A stretch of DNA of 64,000 nt, taken from contig JAGQYI010000030.1 of assembly GCA_020436165.1 (NCBI GenBank), positions 1 through 64,000 on the forward strand. The letters run 5' to 3'. Origin of the DNA: Cyclobacteriaceae bacterium (GTDB taxonomy: Bacteria > Bacteroidota > Bacteroidia > Cytophagales > Cyclobacteriaceae). A model generated the notes under the pieces. It made no database searches, was not told the DNA's origin, and saw only the letters and a list, made by a program, of their open reading frames with translations. Every line of letters starts with the position of its first letter. Position 1 is the stretch's first letter. The position numbers and the translations under genes are program-made. Below are positions 9,388 through 20,314 of the stretch, piece by piece.

Positions 9388-10710
9388 ATGAAAAAGTTTT
9401 TCACAACTATAAAGCATATTTTCTCAATTGAAGACCTGAGGGTACGTATATTAAATACTATCGGGTTTTTAATTGTTTTCAGGCTGGGTTCTTACATAGT
9501 GCTTCCAGGTCTTGATCCTGTTATATTACAACAGGTGCAGCCTGCTGCCAGTGGTATCTTTGGGTTGTTGAATACATTTTTAGGTGGCGCTTTTTCAAGA
9601 GCTTCCATCTTCGCATTGGGTATTATGCCCTACATTTCTGCTTCTATTGTAATTCAGCTTTTGGGTATGGCGGTGCCTTATTTCCAGAAGTTGCAAAAAG
9701 AAGGAGAATCGGGTAGAAATAAGTTAAATCAGATTACCAGGGTGCTTACAATAGCTATTACTCTGGCACAATCAATAGGTTATCTTGCCACTACCGTTCC
9801 GGCACAGGCAATCGTTATTGACCCTTATGTGTTTAGGGTTAGCGCAATGATTGTTTTGGTTGCAGGTACCATGTTTACCATGTGGTTAGGTGAGAAAATC
9901 ACAGACAAAGGAATCGGAAATGGTATTTCCATGTTGATCATGATCGGTATTATTTCTCGATTACCTACCTATTTGATGGGTGAAATAATTGCCAGGGGAA
10001 TGAGTGGAGCGCTTGTACTCGTATTAGAGATGGTAGCTTTATTCTTTGTTGTAATGGCTGTAGTTGCCTTTACGCAAGCTACCCGACAAATACCTGTTCA
10101 GTATGCAAAGCAGGTAATAGGCAATAAAGTATATGGAGGTCAAAGACAATACATACCGTTGAAGGTAAACTCAGCTGGTGTAATGCCAATCATCTTTGCA
10201 CAAGCGTTGATGTTTATACCACCAATGATTGCCAATATTTGGGCGAAAGATAGCGATATCGCTGCTTACGTAGGTACTGCATTTGCTGATCCTACTTCGT
10301 GGCAGTACAATACCTTGTTTGCAGTAATGATTCTTGTGTTCACATTTTTCTATACAGCTATTACTGTGAACCCAAACCAGATTGCGGAAGATTTGAAAAG
10401 AAACGGAGGTTTTATCCCGGGTATTAAACCAGGAAAACAAACTTCTGAGTTCATAGATAATATTTTAACTAAAGTGACTTTACCAGGTTCCATCTTTTTG
10501 GCCTTGGTAGCTATTTTACCTGCATTTGCTCGTTTAGCAGGTGTAAGTAACGGTTTCTCACAATTTTATGGTGGAACTTCATTGCTGATCTTGGTTGGTG
10601 TAATACTAGACACACTTCAGCAAATTGAAAGCTACCTGTTGATGAGGCACTATGAAGGTATGATGAAGTCAGGTAGAGTTAAAGGGCGTTCTCAGGTAGC
10701 GGTAGCCTAG
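9388..10710 (+). CDS. secY: Protein translocase subunit SecY
   Basis: SecY, 440 residues with ten membrane helices, the channel of the Sec translocon for export and membrane insertion. Plug and gate features are recognisable: YISASIVIQLLGMAVPYFQ (about residues 82-100) is the conserved TM2 region and NGGFIPGIKPGKQT (about 340) the C5-loop segment that contacts SecA and the ribosome. Located where spc operons place it, between rplO and map. Confidence 0.98.
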   Translation: MKKFFTTIKHIFSIEDLRVRILNTIGFLIVFRLGSYIVLPGLDPVILQQVQPAASGIFGLLNTFLGGAFSRASIFALGIMPYISASIVIQLLGMAVPYFQKLQKEGESGRNKLNQITRVLTIAITLAQSIGYLATTVPAQAIVIDPYVFRVSAMIVLVAGTMFTMWLGEKITDKGIGNGISMLIMIGIISRLPTYLMGEIIARGMSGALVLVLEMVALFFVVMAVVAFTQATRQIPVQYAKQVIGNKVYGGQRQYIPLKVNSAGVMPIIFAQALMFIPPMIANIWAKDSDIAAYVGTAFADPTSWQYNTLFAVMILVFTFFYTAITVNPNQIAEDLKRNGGFIPGIKPGKQTSEFIDNILTKVTLPGSIFLALVAILPAFARLAGVSNGFSQFYGGTSLLILVGVILDTLQQIESYLLMRHYEGMMKSGRVKGRSQVAVA

Positions 10711-10718
10711 TCATAGTA

Positions 10719-11492
10719 ATGATATACTATAAGACTAGTGAAGAGATTGAATTAATTAAAGAGAGCGCTGACATACTGGGCAGAGCACACGGAGAAGTAG
10801 CGAAATTGATTAAACCTGGTATAAACACACTCAAGCTGGATAAGCTGGCTGAAGAGTTTATTAGAGATAATGGAGGAATACCCTCATTTAAAAACTACAA
10901 TGGGTTCCCTTTTACCCTTTGCGTAAGTCCCAATGAACAGGTTGTTCATGGGTTCGCAAATGAAAGAGAACTGAGAGACGGAGATATACTTAGTGTAGAT
11001 TGTGGTGTTTTTTACAAGGGGTTCCATAGTGATTCTGCCTATACCTATGCAATTGGAGACGTGAAGGAAGAGGTTAGGCAGTTGTTAAAAGTGACAAAAG
11101 AGTCGCTTTATAAAGGAATTGAACAAGCTGTTGTTGGTAATAGAACCGGTGATATTGGGTATGCAGTTCAGCATTATGCTGAAAACTATGGGTATTCAAT
11201 AGTAAGAGAATTGGTTGGTCATGGAGTAGGGAAAGAACTGCACGAAAGCCCGGAAGTTCCCAATTATGGGAAAAGAGGACGAGGAACGCAGTTAAAAGAG
11301 GGAATGGTAATAGCCATTGAGCCTATGATTAACCTGGGAAAGAAAGAAGTGGTTCAGGAAAGTGATGGTTGGACTATTCGTACCAGAGATAAAGCACCTT
11401 CTGCTCATTTTGAGCATACGGTAGCAATAACTAAGGACGGACCGGAAGTACTGACAACACATAAGTATATAGAAGAAGTTTATAAATTTTAA
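10719..11492 (+). CDS. map: Methionine aminopeptidase, type I
   Basis: Removes the initiator methionine from nascent proteins. 257 residues, type Ia pattern with no N-terminal extension. The five metal ligands of the pita-bread fold are visible: D94 (SVDCG), D105 (HSDSAYTY), H168 ([10 protein letters not shown]), E201 (IEPM) and E232 (FEHT). The order secY-map-infA-rpmJ is standard in this phylum. Confidence 0.97.
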   Translation: MIYYKTSEEIELIKESADILGRAHGEVAKLIKPGINTLKLDKLAEEFIRDNGGIPSFKNYNGFPFTLCVSPNEQVVHGFANERELRDGDILSVDCGVFYKGFHSDSAYTYAIGDVKEEVRQLLKVTKESLYKGIEQAVVGNRTGDIGYAVQHYAENYGYSIVRELVGHGVGKELHESPEVPNYGKRGRGTQLKEGMVIAIEPMINLGKKEVVQESDGWTIRTRDKAPSAHFEHTVAITKDGPEVLTTHKYIEEVYKF

Positions 11493-11493
11493 T

Positions 11494-11712
11494 ATGGCGA
11501 AACAAGCATCTATAGAACAAGATGGAACTATTCTGGAAGCATTGTCAAATGCAATGTTCAGGGTAGAACTTGAAAATGGTCATGTGGTTATAGCCCACAT
11601 ATCAGGTAAGATGCGCATGCACTATATTAAAATTTTGCCGGGTGACAAAGTAAAGCTTGAAATGTCGCCTTATGATTTAACGAAAGGAAGAATTGTTTAT
11701 AGATACAAGTAG
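11494..11712 (+). CDS. infA: Translation initiation factor IF-1
   Basis: 72 residues, the normal size of this OB-fold factor that occupies the 30S A site during initiation. [16 protein letters not shown] and the C-terminal [13 protein letters not shown] are the classic ends. 1 nt after map. Confidence 0.97.
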   Translation: MAKQASIEQDGTILEALSNAMFRVELENGHVVIAHISGKMRMHYIKILPGDKVKLEMSPYDLTKGRIVYRYK

Positions 11713-11714
11713 AG

Positions 11715-11831
11715 ATGAAAGTTAAAGCATCTGTTAAAAAAAGAAGTGCTGATTGCAAAGTTATCCGTAGAAAGGGTAAGGTATACGTGATCAACAAGAA
11801 GAACCCAAAATTCAAACAAAGACAAGGATAA
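11715..11831 (+). CDS. rpmJ: 50S ribosomal protein L36, zinc-free form
   Basis: A 38-residue gene between infA and rpsM, translating as [19 protein letters not shown] and ending NPKFKQRQG. Of the zinc-binding set found in C-plus L36 (three Cys and one His) only C14 remains, the others being replaced by Ser/Asn/Phe. This zinc-free version is common in Bacteroidota. Starts 2 nt after the infA stop. Confidence 0.95.
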   Translation: MKVKASVKKRSADCKVIRRKGKVYVINKKNPKFKQRQG

Positions 11832-11836
11832 TTGTT

Positions 11837-12214
11837 ATGGCTAGAATTGCAGGAGTAGATATTCCACAACAGAAAAGAGGCGAGGTTGCCTTGACCTATA
11901 TTTTCGGTATTGGCCGAAGCTCAGCTCAAAAGATCCTGACTGAAGCAGGGGTAGACTGGGACAAAAAAGTGATCGATTGGACAGACGATGAGGCCAATAA
12001 TGTGCGTAACGTCATTAGCGAGTCCTTTAAGGTAGAAGGTGTGTTAAAATCTTCTATTCAGTTGAGCATTAAACGTTTGATGGACATTGGGTGTTACAGA
12101 GGCTTAAGACACCGTAAGGGGCTTCCTGTACGCGGGCAGCATACCAAAAACAATGCTCGTACAAGAAAAGGTAAGAGAAAAACAGTGGCAAACAAAAAGA
12201 AAGCTACTAAATAA
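11837..12214 (+). CDS. rpsM: 30S ribosomal protein S13
   Basis: S13, 125 residues. [25 protein letters not shown] opens the helix-hairpin region; the basic tail ([18 protein letters not shown] onward) reaches the P site. 5 nt after rpmJ. Confidence 0.98.
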   Translation: MARIAGVDIPQQKRGEVALTYIFGIGRSSAQKILTEAGVDWDKKVIDWTDDEANNVRNVISESFKVEGVLKSSIQLSIKRLMDIGCYRGLRHRKGLPVRGQHTKNNARTRKGKRKTVANKKKATK

Positions 12215-12225
12215 GCATAAGTGAT

Positions 12226-12618
12226 ATGGCACAAAAGCGAAAAGATAAAGGTAAAAAACGAGTTGTAAATGTTGAGGCTTTAGGTCAAGCACACATTAAA
12301 GCTACATTTAACAACATTATCATTTCAATGACCAATACAACAGGTCAGGTGATATCGTGGGCTTCTGCTGGTAAAATGGGCTTTAAAGGTTCCAAAAAGA
12401 ACACTCCTTATGCTGCCCAGGTAGCTGCGGGTGATTGCGCTCAAAAAGCATATGACCTTGGATTACGTAAGGTGGAAGTTTTTGTAAAAGGTCCTGGAGC
12501 CGGTAGAGAATCTGCTATTCGTACCATTCAAAATGTAGGAATAGAAGTAACCACCATCAAGGATGTAACTCCTCTTCCTCATAACGGATGTCGTCCTCCT
12601 AAAAGACGAAGAGTTTAA
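12226..12618 (+). CDS. rpsK: 30S ribosomal protein S11
   Basis: S11, 130 residues, lining the E-site cleft of the platform. [14 protein letters not shown] and the C-terminal [18 protein letters not shown] are invariant signatures. Confidence 0.98.
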   Translation: MAQKRKDKGKKRVVNVEALGQAHIKATFNNIIISMTNTTGQVISWASAGKMGFKGSKKNTPYAAQVAAGDCAQKAYDLGLRKVEVFVKGPGAGRESAIRTIQNVGIEVTTIKDVTPLPHNGCRPPKRRRV

Positions 12619-12645
12619 TTTAACGCATTAAGAATTTAATAGATA

Positions 12646-13251
12646 ATGGCAAGATATAGAGGTCCTAAAGCGAAAGTAGCAAGAAGGTTTAATGACCCCA
12701 TTTTTGGCCCAAGTAAAGCGGTTCAAAAGAAGGCATACCCTCCCGGCCAACATGGCAGAGGCAGGAGAAAAAAGCAATCTGAATATGCTATTCAGCTAAG
12801 TGAAAAACAAAAGGCAAAATACACCTATGGCGTACTAGAGCGTCAGTTTGCAAACCTGTTCGATAAGGCTTCTCGTAAGAGTGGTATTACAGGTGAAATC
12901 CTTTTGCAATTGTTGGAAACAAGATTGGATAACACTATCTACAGATTAGGTATTGCCCCTACACGTAGAGCTGCACGTCAGTTGGTATTGCACAAACATA
13001 TCACTGTTAATGGTGAGATTGTAAATATACCTTCGTTTGCAGTTAAAATTGGCGATGAGATTGAGGTTAGGGAAAAATCTAAATCATTGGAAGCTGTAAC
13101 AAACAGTGTAGCAGCTACCGCAACCAAACGATTTCCTTGGTTGGAATGGAGTCCTTCTGAACTAAAAGGTAAGTTAATTTCCTTACCAATGAGAGAAGAT
13201 ATTCCTGAAAATATCAAGGAACAATTAATCGTTGAACTTTACTCTAAGTAA
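12646..13251 (+). CDS. rpsD: 30S ribosomal protein S4
   Basis: S4, 201 residues, a primary 16S binder and part of the mRNA entry helicase. The N-terminus ([16 protein letters not shown]) has no cysteine zinc motif. The S4 RNA-binding domain covers about residues 92-155 ([13 protein letters not shown]). In enterobacteria S4 represses the alpha operon; here a hairpin follows in the gap before rpoA. Confidence 0.98.
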   Translation: MARYRGPKAKVARRFNDPIFGPSKAVQKKAYPPGQHGRGRRKKQSEYAIQLSEKQKAKYTYGVLERQFANLFDKASRKSGITGEILLQLLETRLDNTIYRLGIAPTRRAARQLVLHKHITVNGEIVNIPSFAVKIGDEIEVREKSKSLEAVTNSVAATATKRFPWLEWSPSELKGKLISLPMREDIPENIKEQLIVELYSK

Positions 13252-13266
13252 TAAAATTATTTTCAT

Positions 13267-13292
13267 GGCATTTGTCAGTGATGACGAATGCC
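13267..13292 (+). promoter_or_regulatory. Stable hairpin in the rpsD-rpoA gap
   Basis: GGCATTTGTCA (13267-13277) pairs along all 11 positions, one of them a G-T wobble, with TGACGAATGCC (13282-13292), closed by a GTGA loop of the GNRA class. There is no T-tract, so it is not an intrinsic terminator. It ends 22 nt before the likely rpoA start and is well placed to act as a processing, attenuation or protein-binding site. Confidence 0.65.
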
Positions 13293-13314
13293 TGAACTTA
13301 TTAACTATAAAACT

Positions 13315-14304
13315 ATGTCAATATTAGCGTTTCAAATGCCAGAGAAGGTAGCCATGGAGAAGGCAGATGACTTTCATGGTCTTTTTACCTTTAAACCACT
13401 TGAAAAAGGATATGGTGTAACCATTGGTAATGCGCTTAGAAGAATTTTACTTTCTTCTTTGGAAGGTTATGCGATCACCGGAATCAAAGTTCCCAATGTG
13501 TTGCATGAATTTTCTACCATTGAAGGAATTGTTGAAGATGTTTCTGATATCATTCTTAACTTGAAAATGGTTCGTTTCAAAAAAGTAGCGGATTCGTTTG
13601 ACAATAAGATTGCAGTTAACATCAAGAATAAAAAGGTTTTCACTGCAGGTGATATTGCAAAATTCACCACTGCATTCGAGATATTGAACCCTGACCATGT
13701 TATCTGTAATTTGGATGATAAGGCAGAGCTTGAAATCGAATTGACAATTGAGAAAGGCAGAGGATATCTTCCTGCAGAAGAAAACAAACCTGCAGAACAA
13801 GTATTCGGATACATTCCAATTGATGCTATTTTCACACCTATAAAAAATGTGAAATATAGTGTTGAAAATACCAGGGTTGAACAAAAAACTGACTACGAAA
13901 TGTTGGTTATCGACATTGAAACAGATGGTTCAATTCACCCTGAAGATGCGCTTAAAGGTGCCGCTAAAATATTGATCCAACACTTTATGTTGTTCTCAGA
14001 TCAGAATATGATCCTCGAAACAGCTGAAGCTGGAGAGCCAGATGCAGTAGATGAAGAATTGCTTCACATGAGAAAACTATTGAAGACTTCTCTGCATGAT
14101 ATGGACCTTTCAGTTCGTGCGTACAACTGCTTGAAAGCAGCTGATGTTAGAACATTAGGAGACCTGGTAAGCCTTGAGATTTCTGACATGATGAAATTCA
14201 GAAACTTTGGTAAAAAGTCATTGGCTGAATTGGAGCAATTGGTAGCAGATAAGAACCTTACATTTGGTATGGATCTTTCAAAATATAAACTTGAAGAAGA
14301 GTAA
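13315..14304 (+). CDS. rpoA: RNA polymerase alpha subunit
   Basis: Alpha subunit, 329 residues from this start. The N-terminal domain (assembly; [20 protein letters not shown]) and the C-terminal domain with two helix-hairpin-helix motifs (about residues 255-320) that bind UP elements and activators are complete. An in-frame ATG lies 27 nt upstream (13288), but it falls inside the 11-bp hairpin and adds residues not typical of the family; the protein beginning [12 protein letters not shown] matches Bacteroidota RpoA, so this start is preferred. Confidence 0.96.
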   Translation: MSILAFQMPEKVAMEKADDFHGLFTFKPLEKGYGVTIGNALRRILLSSLEGYAITGIKVPNVLHEFSTIEGIVEDVSDIILNLKMVRFKKVADSFDNKIAVNIKNKKVFTAGDIAKFTTAFEILNPDHVICNLDDKAELEIELTIEKGRGYLPAEENKPAEQVFGYIPIDAIFTPIKNVKYSVENTRVEQKTDYEMLVIDIETDGSIHPEDALKGAAKILIQHFMLFSDQNMILETAEAGEPDAVDEELLHMRKLLKTSLHDMDLSVRAYNCLKAADVRTLGDLVSLEISDMMKFRNFGKKSLAELEQLVADKNLTFGMDLSKYKLEEE

Positions 14305-14310
14305 GATACG

Positions 14311-14922
14311 ATGAGACACGGTAAAAAATTTAATCACTTAGGTAGAACTGCTTCTCATAGAAATGCAATGCTTTCTAATATGGCATCTTCATTAATTCTT
14401 GAAAAAAGAATTTCTACAACAGTTGCCAAAGCAAAAGCATTAAAAAAATATGTTGAGCCTTTGCTTACAAAAGCTAAAACAGACGATACTAATTCTCGAA
14501 GAGTTGTTTTTTCATACCTTCAAAATAAAGAATCGGTATCTGAGCTTTTTAACGAGGTGGCTGAGAAAATTGCAACACGTCCTGGAGGATACACACGTAT
14601 TCTTAAAACCGGAAGCAGATTAGGAGACAATGCAGAAATGTGCATTATTGAACTAGTCGATTACAATGAGTTGATGGTTAAGGAAGATTCAGCTGCTAAA
14701 TCAAAAACAAGAAGAAGCAGAAGAGGTAGTGTTAAGAAAGAAGAAGCCCCTAAATCTGAAGCTAAGGCGCCAAAATCAGAAGCTAAAGCTCCTGAAGCAG
14801 CAGTAGAGGAAGCAGAAGTGGTAGAAGAGGCTCCTAAGGCTGAAGCTGCTGCTGAAGAAACTCCTGCTAAGGAAGAAGAAACTTCAGAAGATACAGAAGA
14901 GAAAAAAGAAGACGACAAATAA
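14311..14922 (+). CDS. rplQ: 50S ribosomal protein L17 with acidic Ala/Glu tail
   Basis: The first 125 or so residues are ordinary L17 ([20 protein letters not shown]), which lies near the tunnel exit. Total length is 203 because of a C-terminal extension rich in Lys/Ala/Glu, including two near-identical APKSEAK units and an acidic end [11 protein letters not shown]. Extended L17 proteins are usual in Bacteroidota; the tail role is unknown. Last gene of the cluster, followed by a terminator. Confidence 0.97.
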   Translation: MRHGKKFNHLGRTASHRNAMLSNMASSLILEKRISTTVAKAKALKKYVEPLLTKAKTDDTNSRRVVFSYLQNKESVSELFNEVAEKIATRPGGYTRILKTGSRLGDNAEMCIIELVDYNELMVKEDSAAKSKTRRSRRGSVKKEEAPKSEAKAPKSEAKAPEAAVEEAEVVEEAPKAEAAAEETPAKEEETSEDTEEKKEDDK

Positions 14923-14945
14923 GTGCGTTTTACAAAATCAAATAG

Positions 14946-14979
14946 AAGGGATTGGATTTATATCTAATCCCTTTTTTAT
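14946..14979 (+). terminator. Terminator of the ribosomal cluster
   Basis: AAGGGATTGGAT (14946-14957) pairs with ATCTAATCCCTT (14962-14973) over 12 bp with one G-T wobble and a TTAT loop, followed by a T-rich run. Confidence 0.85.
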
Positions 14980-14984
14980 TTTTG
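14977..14984 (+). promoter_or_regulatory. -7 box of carA inside the terminator T-tract
   Basis: TATTTTTG fits TAnnTTTG and lies 19 nt before the carA start, embedded in the T-run of the rplQ terminator. A -33 TTG at 14952-14954 is spaced 22 nt away, slightly long, so only the -7 box is well supported. Confidence 0.45.
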
Positions 14985-15003
14985 TGCCAAGCAATTTGAT
15001 ACT

Positions 15004-16095
15004 ATGAATACACCTGCCAAAAAGAAAGCTTACCTATTACTCGAAGATGGATTGATTATGACAGGCACCGCTATTGGTAAAATTGGAACTACCGGTGGTG
15101 AGATCTGCTTTAATACCGGTATGACTGGATACCAGGAAATATATACCGATCCTTCCTATTACGGACAAGTTGTTATCAATACCAATTCTCATATTGGTAA
15201 TTACGGAACCGTTGAGGAAGAAAATGAATCCGGGGTGCCGCAAATAAGCGGAATTATCGTTAATGATTTTTCACCGGTAAACAGCCGGGCTGAGTCTGAC
15301 TCTCTCCAAAACTATCTTGAAAAGCATGGTGTAGTTGGAATTGCCGATGTGGACACACGAATGCTTGTAAAGCATATTCGTAGCAAAGGGGCAATGAATG
15401 TGATCATTTCTTCAGAATTGGAAGAAGACCAATTGGCAACCGAGTTAAAAAAGATACCACCTATGGATGGGCTTGAGCTGGCTTCAAAAGTTTCTACAAA
15501 GGAACCTTATACAATGGGTGAAGGGAATAAAGTAAAGGTAGCAGTACTGGACTATGGTATAAAAAGAAGTATTCTTAAAAATTTTGTTAAGCGAGGTTGC
15601 GAGCTTAAGGTTTTCCCTGCATGCACCTCTTACAAAGAGATAATGGATTGGAAACCAGATGGTGTTTTCCTTTCCAACGGCCCTGGTGATCCTTCTGCGA
15701 TGGACTACGCGGTTAATACGGTAAATGAAATTGCAGATTCCGGTAAACCCATGTTTGGCATTTGCCTTGGACACCAACTAATTGCTCGCTCTTTTGGTAT
15801 AGGCACCTACAAAATGCACCATGGACACAGGGGGTTGAACCATCCGGTTAAGAATTTAAAATCAGGGCTAAGTGAAGTTACTTCACAGAATCATGGCTTT
15901 TCTGTTTCTCAGGAAGACGTGGACAAATCCCCGAAGGTGGTTCAAACACACGTAAACTTAAATGACAACACCGTAGAAGGAATAGAAATAAAAGGGAAGA
16001 AAATCTTTTCTGTTCAGTACCACCCTGAGTCATCACCCGGTCCGCACGACTCAGAGTATCTATTCGATGATTTTATAAAATTGATAAACAAATAA
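15004..16095 (+). CDS. carA: Carbamoyl-phosphate synthase small subunit
   Basis: Glutaminase subunit that supplies ammonia to CarB for carbamoyl phosphate, used for pyrimidines and arginine. 363 residues. The N-terminal CPSase domain (about 1-150) is followed by a class I glutamine amidotransferase domain with the nucleophile Cys in MFGICLGHQ and the His/Glu pair in VQYHPESSPGP. carB is not next to it. pyrR-pyrB lie 39 kb away in the same window. Confidence 0.97.
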   Translation: MNTPAKKKAYLLLEDGLIMTGTAIGKIGTTGGEICFNTGMTGYQEIYTDPSYYGQVVINTNSHIGNYGTVEEENESGVPQISGIIVNDFSPVNSRAESDSLQNYLEKHGVVGIADVDTRMLVKHIRSKGAMNVIISSELEEDQLATELKKIPPMDGLELASKVSTKEPYTMGEGNKVKVAVLDYGIKRSILKNFVKRGCELKVFPACTSYKEIMDWKPDGVFLSNGPGDPSAMDYAVNTVNEIADSGKPMFGICLGHQLIARSFGIGTYKMHHGHRGLNHPVKNLKSGLSEVTSQNHGFSVSQEDVDKSPKVVQTHVNLNDNTVEGIEIKGKKIFSVQYHPESSPGPHDSEYLFDDFIKLINK

Positions 16096-17394
<1,299 letters not shown>

Positions 17395-17415
17395 AATACT
17401 TTTTAATAAAGTTTT

Positions 17416-17448
17416 AAAGGCTCAATTGTTCGATTGAGCCTTTTTTTT
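17416..17448 (+). terminator. Terminator after eno
   Basis: AAAGGCTCAAT (17416-17426) pairs perfectly with ATTGAGCCTTT (17433-17443), loop TGTTCG, then eight T in all. Confidence 0.9.
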
Positions 17449-17478
17449 GCTTTATTTGGCAAACAATTAACCATCGAA

Positions 17479-17766
17479 ATGGAGTCTCTGAAAAAAATAG
17501 TAAAGAATTACTACCTCATGGTAGGTGCATTTTTTCTAATCTGGCTTACATTTTTTGATAGCAATGATCTCTACAGTCAGTATAAACTGGCTCGCAAACT
17601 CAATACCCTAAAAGCGGATAAGGAATACTACACCCAAAGAATAGAAGAGGTGAAGGAAGACCGCGAAGAGCTACTCAGCAACCCTGATTTATTAGAAAAA
17701 TTTGCACGCGAAAAGTACCTGATGAAAAAGAAATCAGAGGATTTGTACGTTGTAGTAGAAAAATAG
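17479..17766 (+). CDS. DivIC/FtsB-family septum formation protein
   Basis: A 95-residue bitopic protein: short cytoplasmic start, one membrane helix (about residues 11-27, YLMVGAFFLIWLTFF), then a charged coiled coil (about 33-65) and the LLSNPDLLEKFAREKYLMKK segment typical of the DivIC/FtsB family, which links late divisome proteins with FtsL and FtsQ. The open frame extends upstream to a TTG inside the eno terminator; the ATG used here fits the family. FtsB versus DivIC cannot be decided from sequence. Confidence 0.85.
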   Translation: MESLKKIVKNYYLMVGAFFLIWLTFFDSNDLYSQYKLARKLNTLKADKEYYTQRIEEVKEDREELLSNPDLLEKFAREKYLMKKKSEDLYVVVEK

Positions 17767-17774
17767 GTTTTCAT

Positions 17775-18299
17775 ATGAAAAGGGCATTTATAGCAACAGC
17801 TTTCTTATTGCTTGTTTTTTCAGCAGGATTTGCTCAAAAAGGCGATTACGAGGTTGATGAAAGAAGCAGTTTTACCGATCGTATCTATTTTGGAGGAGGG
17901 TTCGGATTATCTGGTGGTACAAATACAACTCAAATCACGTTGTCTCCGATTGTTGGCTATATGGTGTCTAGTAGGTTTTCGGTGGGAGTAGGTGTTACTT
18001 ATCAGTATTACAAATATTTCAACTTTCAGGATAACCAGTACGGAGGACTTTTGTTTACCAGGATGAATCTTGTGAAGCAGATATTTGCTTATGGAGAATA
18101 CTCATTTATCAATCAAACTGATTATAGAGATGGAGTGTCAAGAATTACAATTGATAGATTACCCATTGGCTTAGGTATATCTCAATCTCTTGGAGGGCGA
18201 TCTTCACTAAATCTAATAGCGGCTTATGATTTGCTCTATGAAAGTAATGGAGGTTACTATACCTCACCATGGGTATTTAGTGTATTCTTTTCTATCTAA
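17775..18299 (+). CDS. Outer-membrane beta-barrel protein
   Basis: 174 residues with a signal peptide (MKRAFIATAFLLLVFSAGFAQ) and alternating aromatic/glycine strands (YFGGGFGLSGGT, VGVGVTYQYYKYFNF) ending in a phenylalanine-rich strand VFSVFFSI, as expected for a small 8-stranded OmpA/OmpW-like barrel. No ligand or partner can be inferred. 8 nt after the DivIC-like gene; its stop overlaps the convergent dehydrogenase gene by 4 nt. Confidence 0.8.
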   Translation: MKRAFIATAFLLLVFSAGFAQKGDYEVDERSSFTDRIYFGGGFGLSGGTNTTQITLSPIVGYMVSSRFSVGVGVTYQYYKYFNFQDNQYGGLLFTRMNLVKQIFAYGEYSFINQTDYRDGVSRITIDRLPIGLGISQSLGGRSSLNLIAAYDLLYESNGGYYTSPWVFSVFFSI

Positions 18300-19363
18300 A
18301 AGGATAGCTCAAACTTCTTAGCTACTTCTTTCAAATCAAGCACTACCTTATCATTAAGGGGTATTCCATTTTTTAGCCGCTCAATTTCACTTAATCGCTC
18401 AGGGTCACCAGGTATAACTACATCCGGCATTCCTTCTGCGCTTTTAGCTTCACGGAAACGCTGGATCCATGTGTCCATATGCAATTTAAACTCTTCTGCT
18501 GGTCTGAAGCCATCAATACGCATGGCTCCAAAGAAATGGCCAATGCCTTCGCCTACCGGATCTTCGGGCATAGGTAAAAAGCTTACAAAAGGAGGAACCC
18601 ACGGGCCATAATTGGCTCCGGAAAAGACTGCCGAGAAAATATCTACAATAGAACCAAGGCAAAATCCTTTATGGCTGCTATGTACCCTGTCGCCACCAAG
18701 GGGTAGTAAAGCGCCTCCTTCTTTTAATTCATGAGCGTTGGTTGTTTGGTGACCCTCTTTATTCTGTATCCACCCCATAGGAGCTTCTTCGCCCTTGCGC
18801 TGGAGTATTTCAAGCTTACCATTAGCAGCAGTAGTCGTAGCAAAGTCGGCTACAAATGGAGGCTGCTTATCAGCAGGTATAGCAACCGCAATCGGGTTGG
18901 TGCCCAGCATGCGTTCGGTTGAAAAGGTAGGCGCCACCAACGGGCTTGCATTGGTCATTGACATCCCAATCATGTCGTGTTCCAGGGCCATCATGGCATG
19001 GTAGCCTGCAATACCATAGTGGTTAGAGTTCTTAACAGATATCCAACCCGAACCAACATTTTTTGCCTTTTTAATAACGGTTTCCATTGCCTTAGGGGCA
19101 ACCACAAGTCCTAACCCGGAGTCCCCGTCAATAACCCCCGTACTAGGGGTTTCATGCACGAGTTTAATATTGGGAGTAGAGTTTATTCTTCCGGTTTCCC
19201 AAAGCCGCACGTAACCAATTAGGCGTGCAACACCATGCGAATCAATTCCTCGTAAATCAGCCGATACAAGCACTTTGGTTGCAAGTTCAGCATCTGAGGC
19301 TGAACATCCCATTTTTAAAAAAACATTGTTGGTAAAATCACGGACTTTTTCAAACTCGTACAT
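18296..19363 (-). CDS. Malate/L-lactate dehydrogenase family (LDH2/MDH2) oxidoreductase
   Basis: 355 residues of the NAD(P)H-dependent family that includes YlbC/AllD, ComC and YiaK, unrelated to Rossmann-type LDH. Conserved RGIDSHGVARL (about 38-48), SNHYGIAGYHAMMAL (about 111-125) and GTNPIAVAIPA are present. The substrate (malate, sulfolactate, ureidoglycolate or a diketogulonate) cannot be assigned. Start taken at ATG 19363; a TTG two codons upstream is less likely. A TACCTTTG -7 box lies 17 nt upstream. Confidence 0.88.
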   Translation of the reverse strand: MYEFEKVRDFTNNVFLKMGCSASDAELATKVLVSADLRGIDSHGVARLIGYVRLWETGRINSTPNIKLVHETPSTGVIDGDSGLGLVVAPKAMETVIKKAKNVGSGWISVKNSNHYGIAGYHAMMALEHDMIGMSMTNASPLVAPTFSTERMLGTNPIAVAIPADKQPPFVADFATTTAANGKLEILQRKGEEAPMGWIQNKEGHQTTNAHELKEGGALLPLGGDRVHSSHKGFCLGSIVDIFSAVFSGANYGPWVPPFVSFLPMPEDPVGEGIGHFFGAMRIDGFRPAEEFKLHMDTWIQRFREAKSAEGMPDVVIPGDPERLSEIERLKNGIPLNDKVVLDLKEVAKKFELSF

Positions 19364-19379
19364 AAGCAAAAAATTTGAA

Positions 19380-19387
19380 CAAAGGTA
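19380..19387 (-). promoter_or_regulatory. -7 box of the LDH2-type gene
   Basis: TACCTTTG on the minus strand fits TAnnTTTG and would give a leader of about 10 nt. No good -33 box was found. Confidence 0.45.
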
Positions 19388-19394
19388 AACAAAA

Positions 19395-20288
19395 CTAACC
19401 TGCGAGCGAACTTAAAATACCCTCTTTCATGGAAAACGGAGAAAGACTGAACCCATCAAATTTTCCTTTCCGAAGCATAAAACGCACCAATAAGCTGGCG
19501 GGTACAATCATGTCCTCCCTGCCTTTGGGTATTCCTGCCATTTCAAGCCGTTCGTTATGCGTTGACACCAAAATTTTAACAAATAATTTGTCTAACATTG
19601 GATTTTCAATTTGAACCGGGCTATCCATTTTCTTGCCAAGTAGCATGTGGGTTAGCGTATGAAAAGTACCCGATGAACCTATAAGCTTTACCGGAGCATT
19701 GGCTTCAATTTGAGTACTCAGGTCAGCCAATTCAGTGGTAAAGTACTCATCAATAATGTTTTGGTCTTTTACACTAATAGGGTCTGAGTGAACGAATTTG
19801 TCAAGCAGCCGTTGTGCCCCTAGCTCGTAGCTTTTTCTCCAGATCAAGTCTGTTTTGGTTCCGATAATAAACTCAACACTTCCGCCACCTATGTCCATTA
19901 TCAATGAAGGTTCGTTTTGCAGAAGCCCACTTGTCAGAACACCTTGGTAAATAAATTCTGCCTCTTTCTTTCCATCAATTACTTCAATGGTAAAGCCAAG
20001 TTGCTGCTGCACCTGATTTATAAACACATCTGCATTGCGTGCATTACGCAGGGCGCTTGTACCAAACGCGTAAATAGCCACTACTTCATAAGAATCTATT
20101 ACTTTTTTGTAGGTAGTTAGTGTAGTAATGCCTCTTTCCATTGCCGCTTCACTTATGATGCCCTGGCTTATTCCACCCTCACCTAATTTTACCGTACGTT
20201 CATCTTTGTACAGTGCCTTGTTATCTTGTGCAATCAGGAGGTGGAAAGTATTTGTGCCGAGGTCAATAACAGCTACTTTATTATTCAT
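19395..20288 (-). CDS. Ppx/GppA phosphatase (exopolyphosphatase family)
   Basis: 297 residues of the ASKHA-fold Ppx/GppA family, which hydrolyses polyphosphate or pppGpp. The N-terminal phosphate loop VIDLGTNTFHLLIA and the second signature MDIGGGSVEFIIG (about 128-140) are intact. This is the short form without the C-terminal HD-like domain of E. coli Ppx. An in-frame ATG at 20321 is overlapped by a -7 box, so translation more likely starts at MNNKVAVIDLG. Polyphosphate versus pppGpp preference is not decidable. Confidence 0.88.
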   Translation of the reverse strand: MNNKVAVIDLGTNTFHLLIAQDNKALYKDERTVKLGEGGISQGIISEAAMERGITTLTTYKKVIDSYEVVAIYAFGTSALRNARNADVFINQVQQQLGFTIEVIDGKKEAEFIYQGVLTSGLLQNEPSLIMDIGGGSVEFIIGTKTDLIWRKSYELGAQRLLDKFVHSDPISVKDQNIIDEYFTTELADLSTQIEANAPVKLIGSSGTFHTLTHMLLGKKMDSPVQIENPMLDKLFVKILVSTHNERLEMAGIPKGREDMIVPASLLVRFMLRKGKFDGFSLSPFSMKEGILSSLAG

Positions 20289-20314
20289 TTCAAACGTATT
20301 TGTAAAAGATTTTA

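Noticed and set aside
13288..13314. Upstream in-frame ATG of rpoA
   Set aside because: It lies in the 11-bp hairpin and adds residues not found in the family; [12 protein letters not shown] matches Bacteroidota RpoA starts.
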